Positions 25,735 through 33,564 of a stretch of 64,000 nucleotides of DNA are shown piece after piece (position 1 is the first letter of the stretch; every line of letters begins with the position of its first letter). Position numbers and translations under genes: made by a program. The DNA comes from CAZBMD01 sp964493325 (lineage in GTDB: Bacteria > Babelota > Babeliae > Babelales > RVW-14), in the NCBI GenBank assembly GCA_964493325.1, contig CAZBMD010000002.1, positions 124,001 to 188,000 on the forward strand, read 5' to 3'. Below the pieces are notes generated by a model that was given only the letters and a program-made list of their open reading frames with translations, had not been told where the DNA came from and made no database searches.

Positions 25735-26420
25735 AACGCGAGTTCGATAATTTAACATGAAGCTGCCAATCGAGTATCAGAGAACTTTACCATACTTGGT
25801 TTCTTGTCCAAAAAAAGTAAGCAGCAAGAGCCCCAAGTACGTTGGCGATAAAATTGCGTATGCTTCGGTGACGAGAATGCTCGATTTGGCAATCGGTTTG
25901 GAGTTTGTTATTGACACTTTCAATCAGGCCTCGTTTATTAATGAGAGCTTATTCTCAGATTGTGACAAATAGCAAGAGGCATTGAATCAACGAATGCTAT
26001 CCCTGTCACATTCCCTTTGGAGCAATAATGCAGAAACAGAAAGATAGGCATTGCCGCTGTTTGCATCAATTCAATAAATCTGTTGTAACTGACAGCGCTT
26101 GGAAAGGCCTGACTTAGCGTACCTTTGATCATTATTGTGTAAAAGTCTTTGAATGTTCGCATTCTTGAATGATGAAAATAAATTGTGATGGTTACAATCT
26201 CACTCATCGTCATTTGTCTCTTTCTACCAGCTTTTATCTGTTTCTCTCCAACAGCTCTTTCTTGCAAAATTTCCTCAAACTCCTTGCAAAAATTATCAAC
26301 GTGATAGAAAGTTGTCGTTAAGATCATTCTTGGCTCCTTTTTCCTTTTTGGGTTTTTGATATTACCAAAATGGCTTAAAGCAGCCTTTTTTCAAGTTTTT
26401 TTAATTATCGAACTCGCGTT
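25735..26420 (-). mobile_element. Internally deleted IS982-family insertion sequence with intact ends
   Basis: Perfect 18-bp terminal inverted repeats bound the element: AACGCGAGTTCGATAATT at 25735-25752 and its complement at 26403-26420. Flanks share TTCTTAA next to the ends (left 25730-25736 region, right 26420-26426), consistent with a target-site duplication of about 7-8 bp with one mismatch. Inside is a transposase gene lacking its middle. It should not transpose by itself but its ends look usable in trans. Confidence 0.85.
25787..26327 (-). pseudogene. IS982-type transposase with central deletion
   Basis: The N-terminal 120 or so residues are intact, with FCKEFEEILQ, MTMSEIVTITIYFHHSRMRT, FKDFYTIMIKG and GIAFVDSMPLAICHNLRI, as in IS982 transposases. 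Directly after that the frame changes into the C-terminal part, ALINKRGLIESVNNKLQTDC then QIEHSRHRSIRNFIANVLGA, ending FFWTRNQVW. Roughly 100 residues carrying the remaining catalytic region are missing. The product is inactive. Confidence 0.88.
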
Positions 26421-26422
26421 TC

Positions 26423-26806
26423 TTAATTAAGCATATTGCTGTCAGCAACCTCAAATTCACTGTCACCGCTTGTAAATTCAAGTATTCCACCTGGTTTTAA
26501 CCACTCTGCAAAACGAGCAATCATAAGCTCATGGTCTGATTTGGGAAGATGAAAAAGACACCACCTCTCAACGATGGCATCAACGGTTTCATTGAATTCA
26601 ATAGTGCGAACATCACTATATAAGCAACGCATTTTCGGGCATTTATTTTTAGCAATGTTTAGCAATTCTTTCGATTCATCAATGCCTGTAACCTGAAAGT
26701 TTTTCTCAATGAAATAGTCAGCAATGGGGAACCCAGAGCCACAACCAATATCAAGGATGCGTGATTTTTCAGGAATGTAATTTATTAAAGCATCGGTTTT
26801 TAATTG
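26423..26806 (-). pseudogene. Truncated SAM-dependent methyltransferase
   Basis: The frame is open from 26806 and begins without a start codon. It contains motif I RILDIGCGSGFPIADYF, the motif II acid in FQVTGIDESKELL, the DAIVERWCLFHLP region and WLKPGGILEFTSGDSE. It stops at LN just 3 bases before the IS982 end, where related methyltransferases continue for another 40-80 residues. Both ends are therefore missing. Substrate unknown. Confidence 0.78.
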
Positions 26807-27094
26807 TTAGGCTCCTAATTTTTATAGGGTGAGGGGAAGGAGTTTTTTAAATCTGCTCTCGGGTGGTCTTATAAACGCTTAGGTTTCTTATAAGATGCGC
26901 GATGTCTTGCATAACTATTGAATTGCATCATTCATTTTTTCTAAATTTATCAATTAATCAAAAGAGCTTTATAGTAAGTAACTTTCATTGGAGGTTATAC
27001 ATAAAGACCTGGATAAAGCGGTAATAGTTAATTTTCCTATTAATCTGAAGGTCAGTGTTGATCATGACTGGCTATCATAATAAAAGAGACAAAT

Positions 27095-28291
27095 ATGTTT
27101 AAACTTGTTCTAGTGCTATCTATTGTCAGCTTTTTTCATGCTGTTTATGCCTCAGAAAGGTATCCTGTTGATGTATGTTTTATGGTTGCTGATTTAAAAT
27201 ATAATACCAAGCAAGGAGTGAAAATTTGCGAAGTCCAACATGGCTGTCTTTCATTGTTTAATGGAGATAAGTTTCGAAGCTTAGAGGAAAAGTCTATACA
27301 TGAACAACTTCTTTACACTCTCTCTTTGTATAATGAAAACGGTTGGGTAGTAGCTAATTCAATTGCAGATAAAAATGTAGTTTCTACGTTGGCTCGTTCT
27401 TCTTCTTGGCGGTACTCAAAAGACATTATTTCCTTGCTGTCTGATCAGAATTTTATGAACCAGGCTCGTCAATCTGCTTTTGATATTTATGACCTTTCTT
27501 CTTACCAAGGATTTTTGTATATAAGCTGGTCCCAATTAGGGGCAATTACTGATTTTGAAAAAAGATTCCCTGGAATGATTGTAATAGATAAATCTAGTTT
27601 TCCTCTCTGGATTGATAAATATCAAATGACAAAGTTATTTGCGCAAGATGAGGTACTCTCTACTTTTAAACCAAAGTGGGGCTGCTATGAAAAAGTCTAT
27701 TCCAAGGACCTTGCAGCAAAAATTGCAGATGATCTTCAATGCGATCTTTTCGTGATAAAACCAAGAGGAGAATTTTTAGGAAAAGGGGTAATTATCACGC
27801 AAAAAAAAGATTTAGACGAGGTTTTGTATTACATTATCACCAAAGAAGGCACATTGGCAAAGAGCAAGGATAAAGCCTATGCGGTCTGGAAGCAGGATTC
27901 TTTTTCTAGCTTTATTGTGGAAGAATTTGTCGCCTCTGATCCTCTTTCTATTCCTCATTTAGGAGATAAAAAGTACCAGCCAACTATGCGCGTGGCATTT
28001 TTATTAGTGTACAACAAGCAGCGCCATGACGTTCATTTTCTTGGTGGATATTGGAAGACGCCCTCACTGTCTCTTGATGAAGATGGCGATTTTATGAAGA
28101 AAAACAAAGATGTTTGCAAGACTCCCTATTACTGCGCGGTAGATGCAAGCACCATGGAATTAGTACAGAATGAATTACGTGTTGCGCTCCCGCTATTACA
28201 CAGCAAAATGCTGCAATCTCAGGAAAAATACAATGCCCCGGCTAAAAAAAGAAATTTACAGATTGTGTTGCAAGAAAAAGGTCTGACATAG
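27095..28291 (+). CDS. Secreted ATP-grasp-like protein
   Basis: 398 residues with signal peptide (LVLVLSIVSFFHAVYAS). The middle and C-terminal parts resemble an ATP-grasp fold. Candidate elements are CDLFVIKPRGEFLGKGVIIT (strand-Lys-glycine loop), SSFIVEEFVASDPLSI (the E-E-F adenine-binding strand) and YQPTMRVAFLLVYNK (Arg and metal-ligand strand). Such proteins ligate carboxylates to amines using ATP, which is not expected outside the cytoplasm unless the target is a host compartment. The ATP-grasp assignment rests on pattern only. Single gene; AAAGAGA precedes the ATG. Confidence 0.55.
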   Translation: MFKLVLVLSIVSFFHAVYASERYPVDVCFMVADLKYNTKQGVKICEVQHGCLSLFNGDKFRSLEEKSIHEQLLYTLSLYNENGWVVANSIADKNVVSTLARSSSWRYSKDIISLLSDQNFMNQARQSAFDIYDLSSYQGFLYISWSQLGAITDFEKRFPGMIVIDKSSFPLWIDKYQMTKLFAQDEVLSTFKPKWGCYEKVYSKDLAAKIADDLQCDLFVIKPRGEFLGKGVIITQKKDLDEVLYYIITKEGTLAKSKDKAYAVWKQDSFSSFIVEEFVASDPLSIPHLGDKKYQPTMRVAFLLVYNKQRHDVHFLGGYWKTPSLSLDEDGDFMKKNKDVCKTPYYCAVDASTMELVQNELRVALPLLHSKMLQSQEKYNAPAKKRNLQIVLQEKGLT

Positions 28292-28354
28292 GTTGGCAAC
28301 TTTCGGTAACCCTATCGAGCGATATTAAGACTTAGCTTAAAGGGCGAGGACTAA

Positions 28355-28431
28355 TGGTGTGCCTAACAGGACTCGAACCTGTGGCCTAGCGATTAGGAAT
28401 CGCTCGCTCTATCCACCTGAGCTATAGGCAC
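28355..28431 (-). tRNA. tRNA-Arg (CCT)
   Basis: On the minus strand: acceptor GTGCCTA/TAGGCAC, anticodon CCT in loop TTCCTAA, T-arm ACAGG/CCTGT, discriminator A, encoded CCA (28355-28357). Reads AGG. Confidence 0.94.
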
Positions 28432-28492
28432 AACCTATCAAGACATAGTACTCTTTTTGGAACAGAACGTGAAGTTGTTTTTGATAAGAAAA

Positions 28493-28569
28493 TGGTGCGC
28501 CTGGCAGGGCTCGAACCTGCAACCTGCGGATTCGAAGTCCGACACTCTATCCAATTGAGCTACAGGCGC
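28493..28569 (-). tRNA. tRNA-Arg (TCG)
   Basis: On the minus strand: acceptor GCGCCTG/CAGGCGC, anticodon TCG in loop CTTCGAA, T-arm GCAGG/CCTGC, encoded CCA (28493-28495). The anticodon stem closes with a possible T-C mismatch at 27-43. Reads CGN-type codons, chiefly CGA. Confidence 0.92.
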
Positions 28570-28632
28570 ATACAGAATTTATTACCTCATTTTTTGAAGT
28601 ATATATTTTTTACCACAAAAAAGAGCAGTTGG

Positions 28633-29460
28633 CTAGAAAAGGTTGATCTTTGATTGATCGGTGAGCAGACAATATTTCAATTGTGCTACGTTGAAAAGTG
28701 GCTCAATTTCAACTTCATGATACAAAGATTTTTCTTGCAGCGCATGCCGCACAATTTTACCAAGACAAAAACCTTCAGGGAAGACAAGCCCTTGTCCGCT
28801 CGAAAATATCAAATCATCATCAGAAACTTTAAACAGATGACTAACGTACGCAAACTCGCAACGCATGATGTTATTAATGCCAACAACAATCCCATGCGCA
28901 CTGGTGGAGTTGGTGTAGGCAGCAACTTTGCAGCGGCGGTCGGTAATCAGCATTACCTTGCTGTACCACGGATAGACATTGGTTACGCGGCCAAGAATTT
29001 GGAATTTATACAGAGCGACCATATCTTTGACAACGCCGTCTTGCTCGCCTCGGTTGATGATAATATAGTGCTCATCATCGCCGATGTGGTGGACCAAGAT
29101 TTTTGCAAGCATCTTATTTTCAAGGCTGTACCGTTTTTGAAAATCAATCAAGTCTTGGCAAAGCTCTTGTTGTCGTAGCGTTGATTGTAGTTTGATAATT
29201 TCTTTAAGCTGGGTATCGCATGTTTCTTCAAGGCGGCTACATTTTGTTACAAGCTCATTGTAGGACTTTTTTTTCTCGCCAACAGAGGTTACCATCTCAT
29301 GAATACGTTCACTGAATGTTAAAAAAGGGTAGGCGATGTATGAAGCAACGCGATCAAGGATATCGATGTGTTCGATGAGCATCCTGTTGATAACGAAGAA
29401 TGAAAGCAAAAATAAAAGTATACCAAGACCAATTTTCTTAAATGGTGTCATGGGTTTCAC
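28633..29460 (-). CDS. mreC: Rod shape-determining protein MreC
   Basis: Periplasmic scaffold of the elongasome that binds PBP2. 275 residues. One membrane helix (IGLGILLFLLSFFVINRML) and a coiled coil (about residues 60-95) are followed by the MreC beta domains. DEHYIIINRGEQDGVVKDM, VYPWYSKVMLITDRRCKVAA and FSSGQGLVFPEGFCLGKIV are recognisable blocks. It overlaps the end of the dus gene by about 23 bases and is the last gene of a gatA-dus-mreC operon. No mreB or mreD is seen next to it, which is unlike most genomes. Confidence 0.9.
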   Translation of the reverse strand: MKPMTPFKKIGLGILLFLLSFFVINRMLIEHIDILDRVASYIAYPFLTFSERIHEMVTSVGEKKKSYNELVTKCSRLEETCDTQLKEIIKLQSTLRQQELCQDLIDFQKRYSLENKMLAKILVHHIGDDEHYIIINRGEQDGVVKDMVALYKFQILGRVTNVYPWYSKVMLITDRRCKVAAYTNSTSAHGIVVGINNIMRCEFAYVSHLFKVSDDDLIFSSGQGLVFPEGFCLGKIVRHALQEKSLYHEVEIEPLFNVAQLKYCLLTDQSKINLF

Positions 29461-30439
29461 ATTCGTTTTCTAGGACGATTTGTGCCAAGTGGCCACGCAT
29501 CTCTTCTTCTGTTTGTGAACGCAGCAATTTTGCGCGCCATTCAGATGCATTGATAACTGTTCTGATGTACTGAGGAATTTGCTTTTTAAAATGAACAAAT
29601 CCACGCGGGCCGTAGTGCTGCATATTCAGGTCAAGGTGCTTGATGCAGTATTTGATTGCGGTGCAGGTATCAACAGAAAATTGTCGCCCGGCTGCAGCTT
29701 CGGTAATTTCTTTCATTTTCCATGGTGCGCCCCACAAAGCTCTGCCGATCATAAATCCATCAACACCGGTTAAGTCGTACGCTTTTTGGACAAGTTCAAA
29801 TTTATTAAGATTACCCGAAAATATAACAGGAATTGATACGGTTTTTTTGACCGCAGCAACAATGTCATAATCAAGCCTCGATGTAAAACCTTCTGGTTGT
29901 GTACGCGGGTGAATCATAATCGATTCGACTCCGTTATCTTGTGCAAGCTGTGCAACTTCAACCGCATTTTTTTGTTTGTACCCAGCGCGAATTTTAAGGG
30001 TAAAAGGAACTCGACCGGCAATCGCTTTGGTAAAATGATTCAGCAACAATTTAAGTTGCGGCAAATTTGCCATGAGCGCTGACCCTGAGCCTGAACGTGT
30101 AACACATGGAGCAGGGCAACCGCTATTCAAGTTGATAGAAACAAAACCTTTTGCAATAACTTTTTCAACAGCATCCTCTATAAAATCAAGACGGTTTGCT
30201 GAAAATTGAAATGCCAAAGGTTGCTCTGGCTGAGTAAATTTGAGAGAGCGAGCCTCTTTTTCGTTGCTCACGCAAGCGACGTGACGCATCTCGGTGAACA
30301 TCAGTTCATTGGGAGAAAAATCACGAATCAGTTGGCGAAGCGGCGAGTCTGTTATGCCGTCCAGTGGAGCTGCCATAAATCGGGAAGTTTCAAGAGAGCC
30401 GGTTTTTATTTTTTCTGACCAAAATGATGGGTTACTCAT
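29438..30439 (-). CDS. dus: tRNA-dihydrouridine synthase (Dus family)
   Basis: Flavoenzyme reducing uridine in the tRNA D-loop. The ATG at 30439 overlaps the gatA stop (ATGAGTAA), giving 333 residues; an earlier in-frame start would lie deep in gatA. Visible are RFMAAPLDGITDSPLRQLI, SINLNSGCPAPCVTRSGSGS (active-site Cys), LKIRAGY and HPRTQ with GVDGFMIGRALWGAPW. Best match is the DusB/Dus3-like branch, though the subclass is uncertain. Translationally coupled to gatA upstream and mreC downstream. Confidence 0.9.
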   Translation of the reverse strand: MSNPSFWSEKIKTGSLETSRFMAAPLDGITDSPLRQLIRDFSPNELMFTEMRHVACVSNEKEARSLKFTQPEQPLAFQFSANRLDFIEDAVEKVIAKGFVSINLNSGCPAPCVTRSGSGSALMANLPQLKLLLNHFTKAIAGRVPFTLKIRAGYKQKNAVEVAQLAQDNGVESIMIHPRTQPEGFTSRLDYDIVAAVKKTVSIPVIFSGNLNKFELVQKAYDLTGVDGFMIGRALWGAPWKMKEITEAAAGRQFSVDTCTAIKYCIKHLDLNMQHYGPRGFVHFKKQIPQYIRTVINASEWRAKLLRSQTEEEMRGHLAQIVLENECETHDTI

Positions 30440-31874
30440 AGCCTGCAGGTACTTTCTTATGATAATCGGTGCTTTGTTCAAACGCGTAGGCAGCTTGGTA
30501 GATCAGTTCTTCGGATAATGCTGGTCCAAGGAATTGAAAACCGATAGGGAGCCCTTCTTGCGAAAATCCGCAGGGCAATGAAAGCCCGGGAGTTCCGATA
30601 ACGCACGTAGGAACAGTATAAAAGTCAGTCATGTACATTGCAAGTGGGTCATTCAGGGTTTCGCCCAGTTTGAATGGGAGTGTGGATGTTGTTGGGCTGA
30701 CGAGTAAGTCCACATTTTTAAAGGCATCCTGAAATTCTGCTCGAATAAGAGCCCGTACCTGATTGGCTTTTTTATAAAAAGCGTCCTGATGACCGGCAGA
30801 GAGCACATAGTTGCCCACAAGGATGCGCCTCTTAACCTCAATGCCAAATCCTTCTTGTCTGGTGCGCAGATACATATCAAAAAGCTCGTGCGCCTCTTTG
30901 TTGCGCATGCCATAAATTGACCCATCGTAGCGTGACAGGTTGGAGGCAGCTTCAGCACGGCTGATCACAAAATAAACAGCAATACCATATTTGAGGTTGG
31001 GCATAGAAAGGTACTTAATTTTTGCGCCCAACGATTCTAGCTGCTTGATTGAATCAACAAAAGACTTCCTAATTTGTGGGTCAAGGCCGTCGGTATCGAT
31101 TGCTTCTTGAATGACGCCGATGGTAAGGCTTTGTGGCAACTTGCCATTCAGGTTCTTTGTGTAATCTTTTGCAGGTTGCTGGGTAGAAGTGGAATCGCGT
31201 AGATCATTGCCCGAGATAACACTTTGCACCAGTGCGTTGTCATAAACGGTTCTGGTCTTTGGTCCAATTTGATCGGTTGACGATGCAAATGCCAAGGCGC
31301 CGTAGCGGGAGTTAAGTCCATAGGTAGGATAGAGACCAACAAGGTTGCAAAACGCTGCGGGTTGGCGAATGGAACCGCCTGTTTCACTGCTGAGCGAATA
31401 GGGAGCAAGGCCGGCGGCAACAGCGGCGGCAGATCCCGATCCCGATCCTCCTGGCACGCGGGTAAGGTCCCACGGATTTTTGGTTGGACCGTATGCAGAA
31501 AATTCACCCGAGCCGCCCATGGCAAATTCGTCCATATTGGTACGACCAAGGGAGATGCTGCCTGCCTCTTTGATGCGCTCGATGACGGTGGCGTCGTACG
31601 GCGCTTTGTAGTTGGCAAGAATTTTTGATCCAGCCGAGGTAATGCGATCTTTTTGGCATATGTTGTCTTTGATAACCGTTGGAATGCCGGCAAGTGGGGC
31701 AGAAAGGTCAAGGTTGTCGGGGACTTTGGCATCATCAAATTGTTCGATGACCGCGTTCAATTGAGGGTTATATTTTTTAATTCTCGCTTGGTAGTGAGCG
31801 ACCACTTCTTGTGGAGATAGTTCTTTTTTTTGTAATTTTTCGCGGAGCGATTGTATGGTTGCAAAGCTGTCCAT
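30432..31874 (-). CDS. gatA: Glutamyl-tRNA(Gln)/aspartyl-tRNA(Asn) amidotransferase subunit A
   Basis: Amidase subunit of GatCAB, which makes Gln-tRNA(Gln) or Asn-tRNA(Asn) from mischarged tRNAs. 480 residues. The amidase-signature triad is visible: Lys in PTVIKDNIC, the Ser pair in GGSGSGSAAAVAAG, and SSETGGSIRQPAAFC. LVGLYPTYGLNSRYGALAFA is also typical. gatC lies 1.4 kb away at 33246 with two secreted-protein genes between, and gatB is not in the window, so the operon has been split. A conserved promoter is seen at 31946-31974. Confidence 0.95.
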   Translation of the reverse strand: MDSFATIQSLREKLQKKELSPQEVVAHYQARIKKYNPQLNAVIEQFDDAKVPDNLDLSAPLAGIPTVIKDNICQKDRITSAGSKILANYKAPYDATVIERIKEAGSISLGRTNMDEFAMGGSGEFSAYGPTKNPWDLTRVPGGSGSGSAAAVAAGLAPYSLSSETGGSIRQPAAFCNLVGLYPTYGLNSRYGALAFASSTDQIGPKTRTVYDNALVQSVISGNDLRDSTSTQQPAKDYTKNLNGKLPQSLTIGVIQEAIDTDGLDPQIRKSFVDSIKQLESLGAKIKYLSMPNLKYGIAVYFVISRAEAASNLSRYDGSIYGMRNKEAHELFDMYLRTRQEGFGIEVKRRILVGNYVLSAGHQDAFYKKANQVRALIRAEFQDAFKNVDLLVSPTTSTLPFKLGETLNDPLAMYMTDFYTVPTCVIGTPGLSLPCGFSQEGLPIGFQFLGPALSEELIYQAAYAFEQSTDYHKKVPAGYE

Positions 31875-31945
31875 GGATGCCTTTTATTTTTCTTCTATCG
31901 TCAATACAAACCTGACGAATGGGTATTCTGGTCATCATTGAAAAG

Positions 31946-31974
31946 AATGTAAATGAAAAAGTTGTGATTGGCAA
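31946..31974 (-). promoter_or_regulatory. Sigma-70-type promoter upstream of gatA
   Basis: On the minus strand TTGCCA (31974-31969), a 17-base spacer, then TACATT (31951-31946), about 70 bases before the gatA start. About 40 bp around it recur almost unchanged upstream of the MATE gene (35069-35097), which supports function. Confidence 0.6.
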
Positions 31975-32019
31975 CAGTGGTTGCCATGTAAGAAGTGAGT
32001 ATTTGATGCAAGGGGCTGA

Positions 32020-32535
32020 CTATTTATCGAAGCGACAACCAGCTCGTTTACATATATCGTCAAAAACTTCTAAGACTTTTTTATATTTGTATCGTTGTGC
32101 GATTCGGTATGGGGACTGGTCTTTGAAAATCCATAAAAATTTTCGTCTGTGCAAAATAATTTCTGCTTGAAAGGCCGTACTAACGACAGCAGCTTTATCA
32201 AGAACAATTTTTGCCATTTTCATAGCTCTGTCTTCGCTAGATTCGCCCCGTTTGCTACGCCACGCATCGTTTCCATTAATAATTGCAGCTGAAAGGATAT
32301 TTGAACAGTAGCTCTGTTGTGTTGATAGAAGAGCTTTGATCTCATCAGCATCGGTGTATGTATTTAGAATTTCTAAAAGCCAGGATTCTTCATTTCTACA
32401 AATTGCTTTGATGGCCAGATCGCAATCTTTCTTGATTTGTTGTGGGCTTTTTTTTTCTAAGGCGGGATTTGCGCTCAAAGTTGTACAGAACCCGATGATT
32501 ACCATAATGATTAGAAATGATATATGTTTTTTCAT
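32020..32535 (-). CDS. Small secreted protein, possibly ankyrin-like
   Basis: 171 residues with signal peptide (SFLIIMVIIGFCTTLSANP). The mature part is helical with four Cys. Its end, DQSPYRIAQRYKYKKVLEVF, resembles the last ankyrin repeat pattern (TPLDIAxxxGxxxVVxLL). SNILSAAIINGNDA could be an earlier degenerate repeat with its A-rich second helix. Ankyrin assignment is tentative. Located between gatA and gatC on the same strand. Confidence 0.55.
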   Translation of the reverse strand: MKKHISFLIIMVIIGFCTTLSANPALEKKSPQQIKKDCDLAIKAICRNEESWLLEILNTYTDADEIKALLSTQQSYCSNILSAAIINGNDAWRSKRGESSEDRAMKMAKIVLDKAAVVSTAFQAEIILHRRKFLWIFKDQSPYRIAQRYKYKKVLEVFDDICKRAGCRFDK

Positions 32536-32636
32536 AAAAAGGCTCCTTTGCCGAAACAGTTAGGGCTAACTTTTTTAAAGATACAAGTCCTATCTTGTTT
32601 AAAGCAATAGCTAAGCGATTTTTTGAAAAAAATAAG

Positions 32637-33224
32637 TTAGGGGCTGGTATCTGTTACTTCTTCAAGTTGAGGTTCTGCGCCGTATTGGTAATCATCAAGC
32701 TTGTCGCCAACAATTTCTGTGCCTTTAGTTGCCGCTATACTTGTCGCAGCTAATCCACCAACAAATGTACCAACGGAGGCTACTCCTATTGATCCTGTCG
32801 CGGCTAGTCCTGCTGATGCTAAAGCCGCATCCTGAATCATCTCTTTTTTAGAAGGAATGTTTTGAGAGTCTTTGTTTTGTATATTTTTAGCATCGTTAGA
32901 TTCATGTGATGTTGAAGAAAAAGATATAGAGGTTTTTTTCTGCTCAGAAGGTGTTTCTAAATTGACGGAAGTTTCAAAGCTATTTTGATCGAAAGATGAG
33001 TGATGTTCTGATTTCAGTTGGTCAGCTGGTTGAGATGTAGAGCGAGTGCTTTCATTGGGGTCTCTGAGTTCTTGTGATGAGTGTGGAGGAAGCTTTGCAG
33101 GAGTACTTTCTAGACGTGGTAGGTGTTTGTGTTGCATAGGCTGTTCATGTTGTTGATTAGATGCTTGCATGGAAATGAAAACAATAATAGCAATGAGCAA
33201 TCCAGGAGTTACAAAAAATTTCAT
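32637..33224 (-). CDS. Secreted protein of the Gly/Ala-segment family
   Basis: 195 residues. A signal peptide (LLIAIIVFISMQASNQ) is followed by a Ser/Thr/Gln-rich disordered region (residues 25-120). A hydrophobic Ala/Gly-rich segment lies at about 133-170 (LASAGLAATGSIGVASVGTF). The acidic tail is EPQLEEVTDTSP. Same plan as the cluster at 37-45 kb, so an outlying member. A few bases separate it from gatC upstream; probably co-transcribed. Confidence 0.6.
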   Translation of the reverse strand: MKFFVTPGLLIAIIVFISMQASNQQHEQPMQHKHLPRLESTPAKLPPHSSQELRDPNESTRSTSQPADQLKSEHHSSFDQNSFETSVNLETPSEQKKTSISFSSTSHESNDAKNIQNKDSQNIPSKKEMIQDAALASAGLAATGSIGVASVGTFVGGLAATSIAATKGTEIVGDKLDDYQYGAEPQLEEVTDTSP

Positions 33225-33245
33225 ACTCTTCCTTCTCCATTGTTT

Positions 33246-33530
33246 TTATTTTTCATCTAAAATACTCGGAACGACAAAATAGTTTCCATCGCGTACGGGT
33301 GCAAGGTCAAGAAGCACCGACGATTCTTTTTTTACAGCAACATCCTCACGCATGACATTAACAGGGCGTGATTGAGCCGATTCTCGCAGGATATCAGCAG
33401 ACTGAATTTGTTCAACGTAGCTTAAAATGGTTGAAATTTCATTGATTAACGTATCAACTTCTGCCTCGTCCAATTTTAGAGAGGAGAGGTGAGCTATATT
33501 CAGGAGCTCTTCTTTACTCAATAAGGCCAT
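33246..33530 (-). CDS. gatC: Asp/Glu-tRNA amidotransferase subunit C
   Basis: Small belt subunit that holds GatA and GatB together. 94 residues, normal length. LLNIAHLSSLKLDEAEVDTL and ILSYVEQIQSAD are standard, followed by RPVNVMREDV and the PSILDEK end. AGAAGGA precedes the ATG. Separated from gatA by two secreted-protein genes. Confidence 0.92.
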   Translation of the reverse strand: MALLSKEELLNIAHLSSLKLDEAEVDTLINEISTILSYVEQIQSADILRESAQSRPVNVMREDVAVKKESSVLLDLAPVRDGNYFVVPSILDEK

Positions 33531-33564
33531 GTGGTCCTTCTGTATTTTTTAGGTAACTAAACTC

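Noticed and set aside
25757..25972. Plus-strand 71-codon open frame
   Set aside because: It lies antisense to the C-terminal part of the broken IS982 transposase, which aligns clearly on the minus strand.
24500..26830. Possible integron gene-cassette array (GTTAGGC core-like site near 26806-26812)
   Set aside because: Only one half-site fits; no proper attC pair, integrase or further sites are seen.
28654..29178. 174-codon plus-strand frame over mreC
   Set aside because: Antisense shadow of the conserved mreC gene, without signal or domain.
30653..31738. Long alternative frames inside gatA on the minus strand
   Set aside because: They overlap a full-length, motif-intact gatA in another frame and have no recognisable features.
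31919..32170. Plus-strand 83-codon frame sharing a KNxNEKVVIGN peptide with a frame near 35060
   Set aside because: The shared DNA is better explained as a minus-strand promoter before gatA and the MATE gene; neither frame has a ribosome binding site or homologues.
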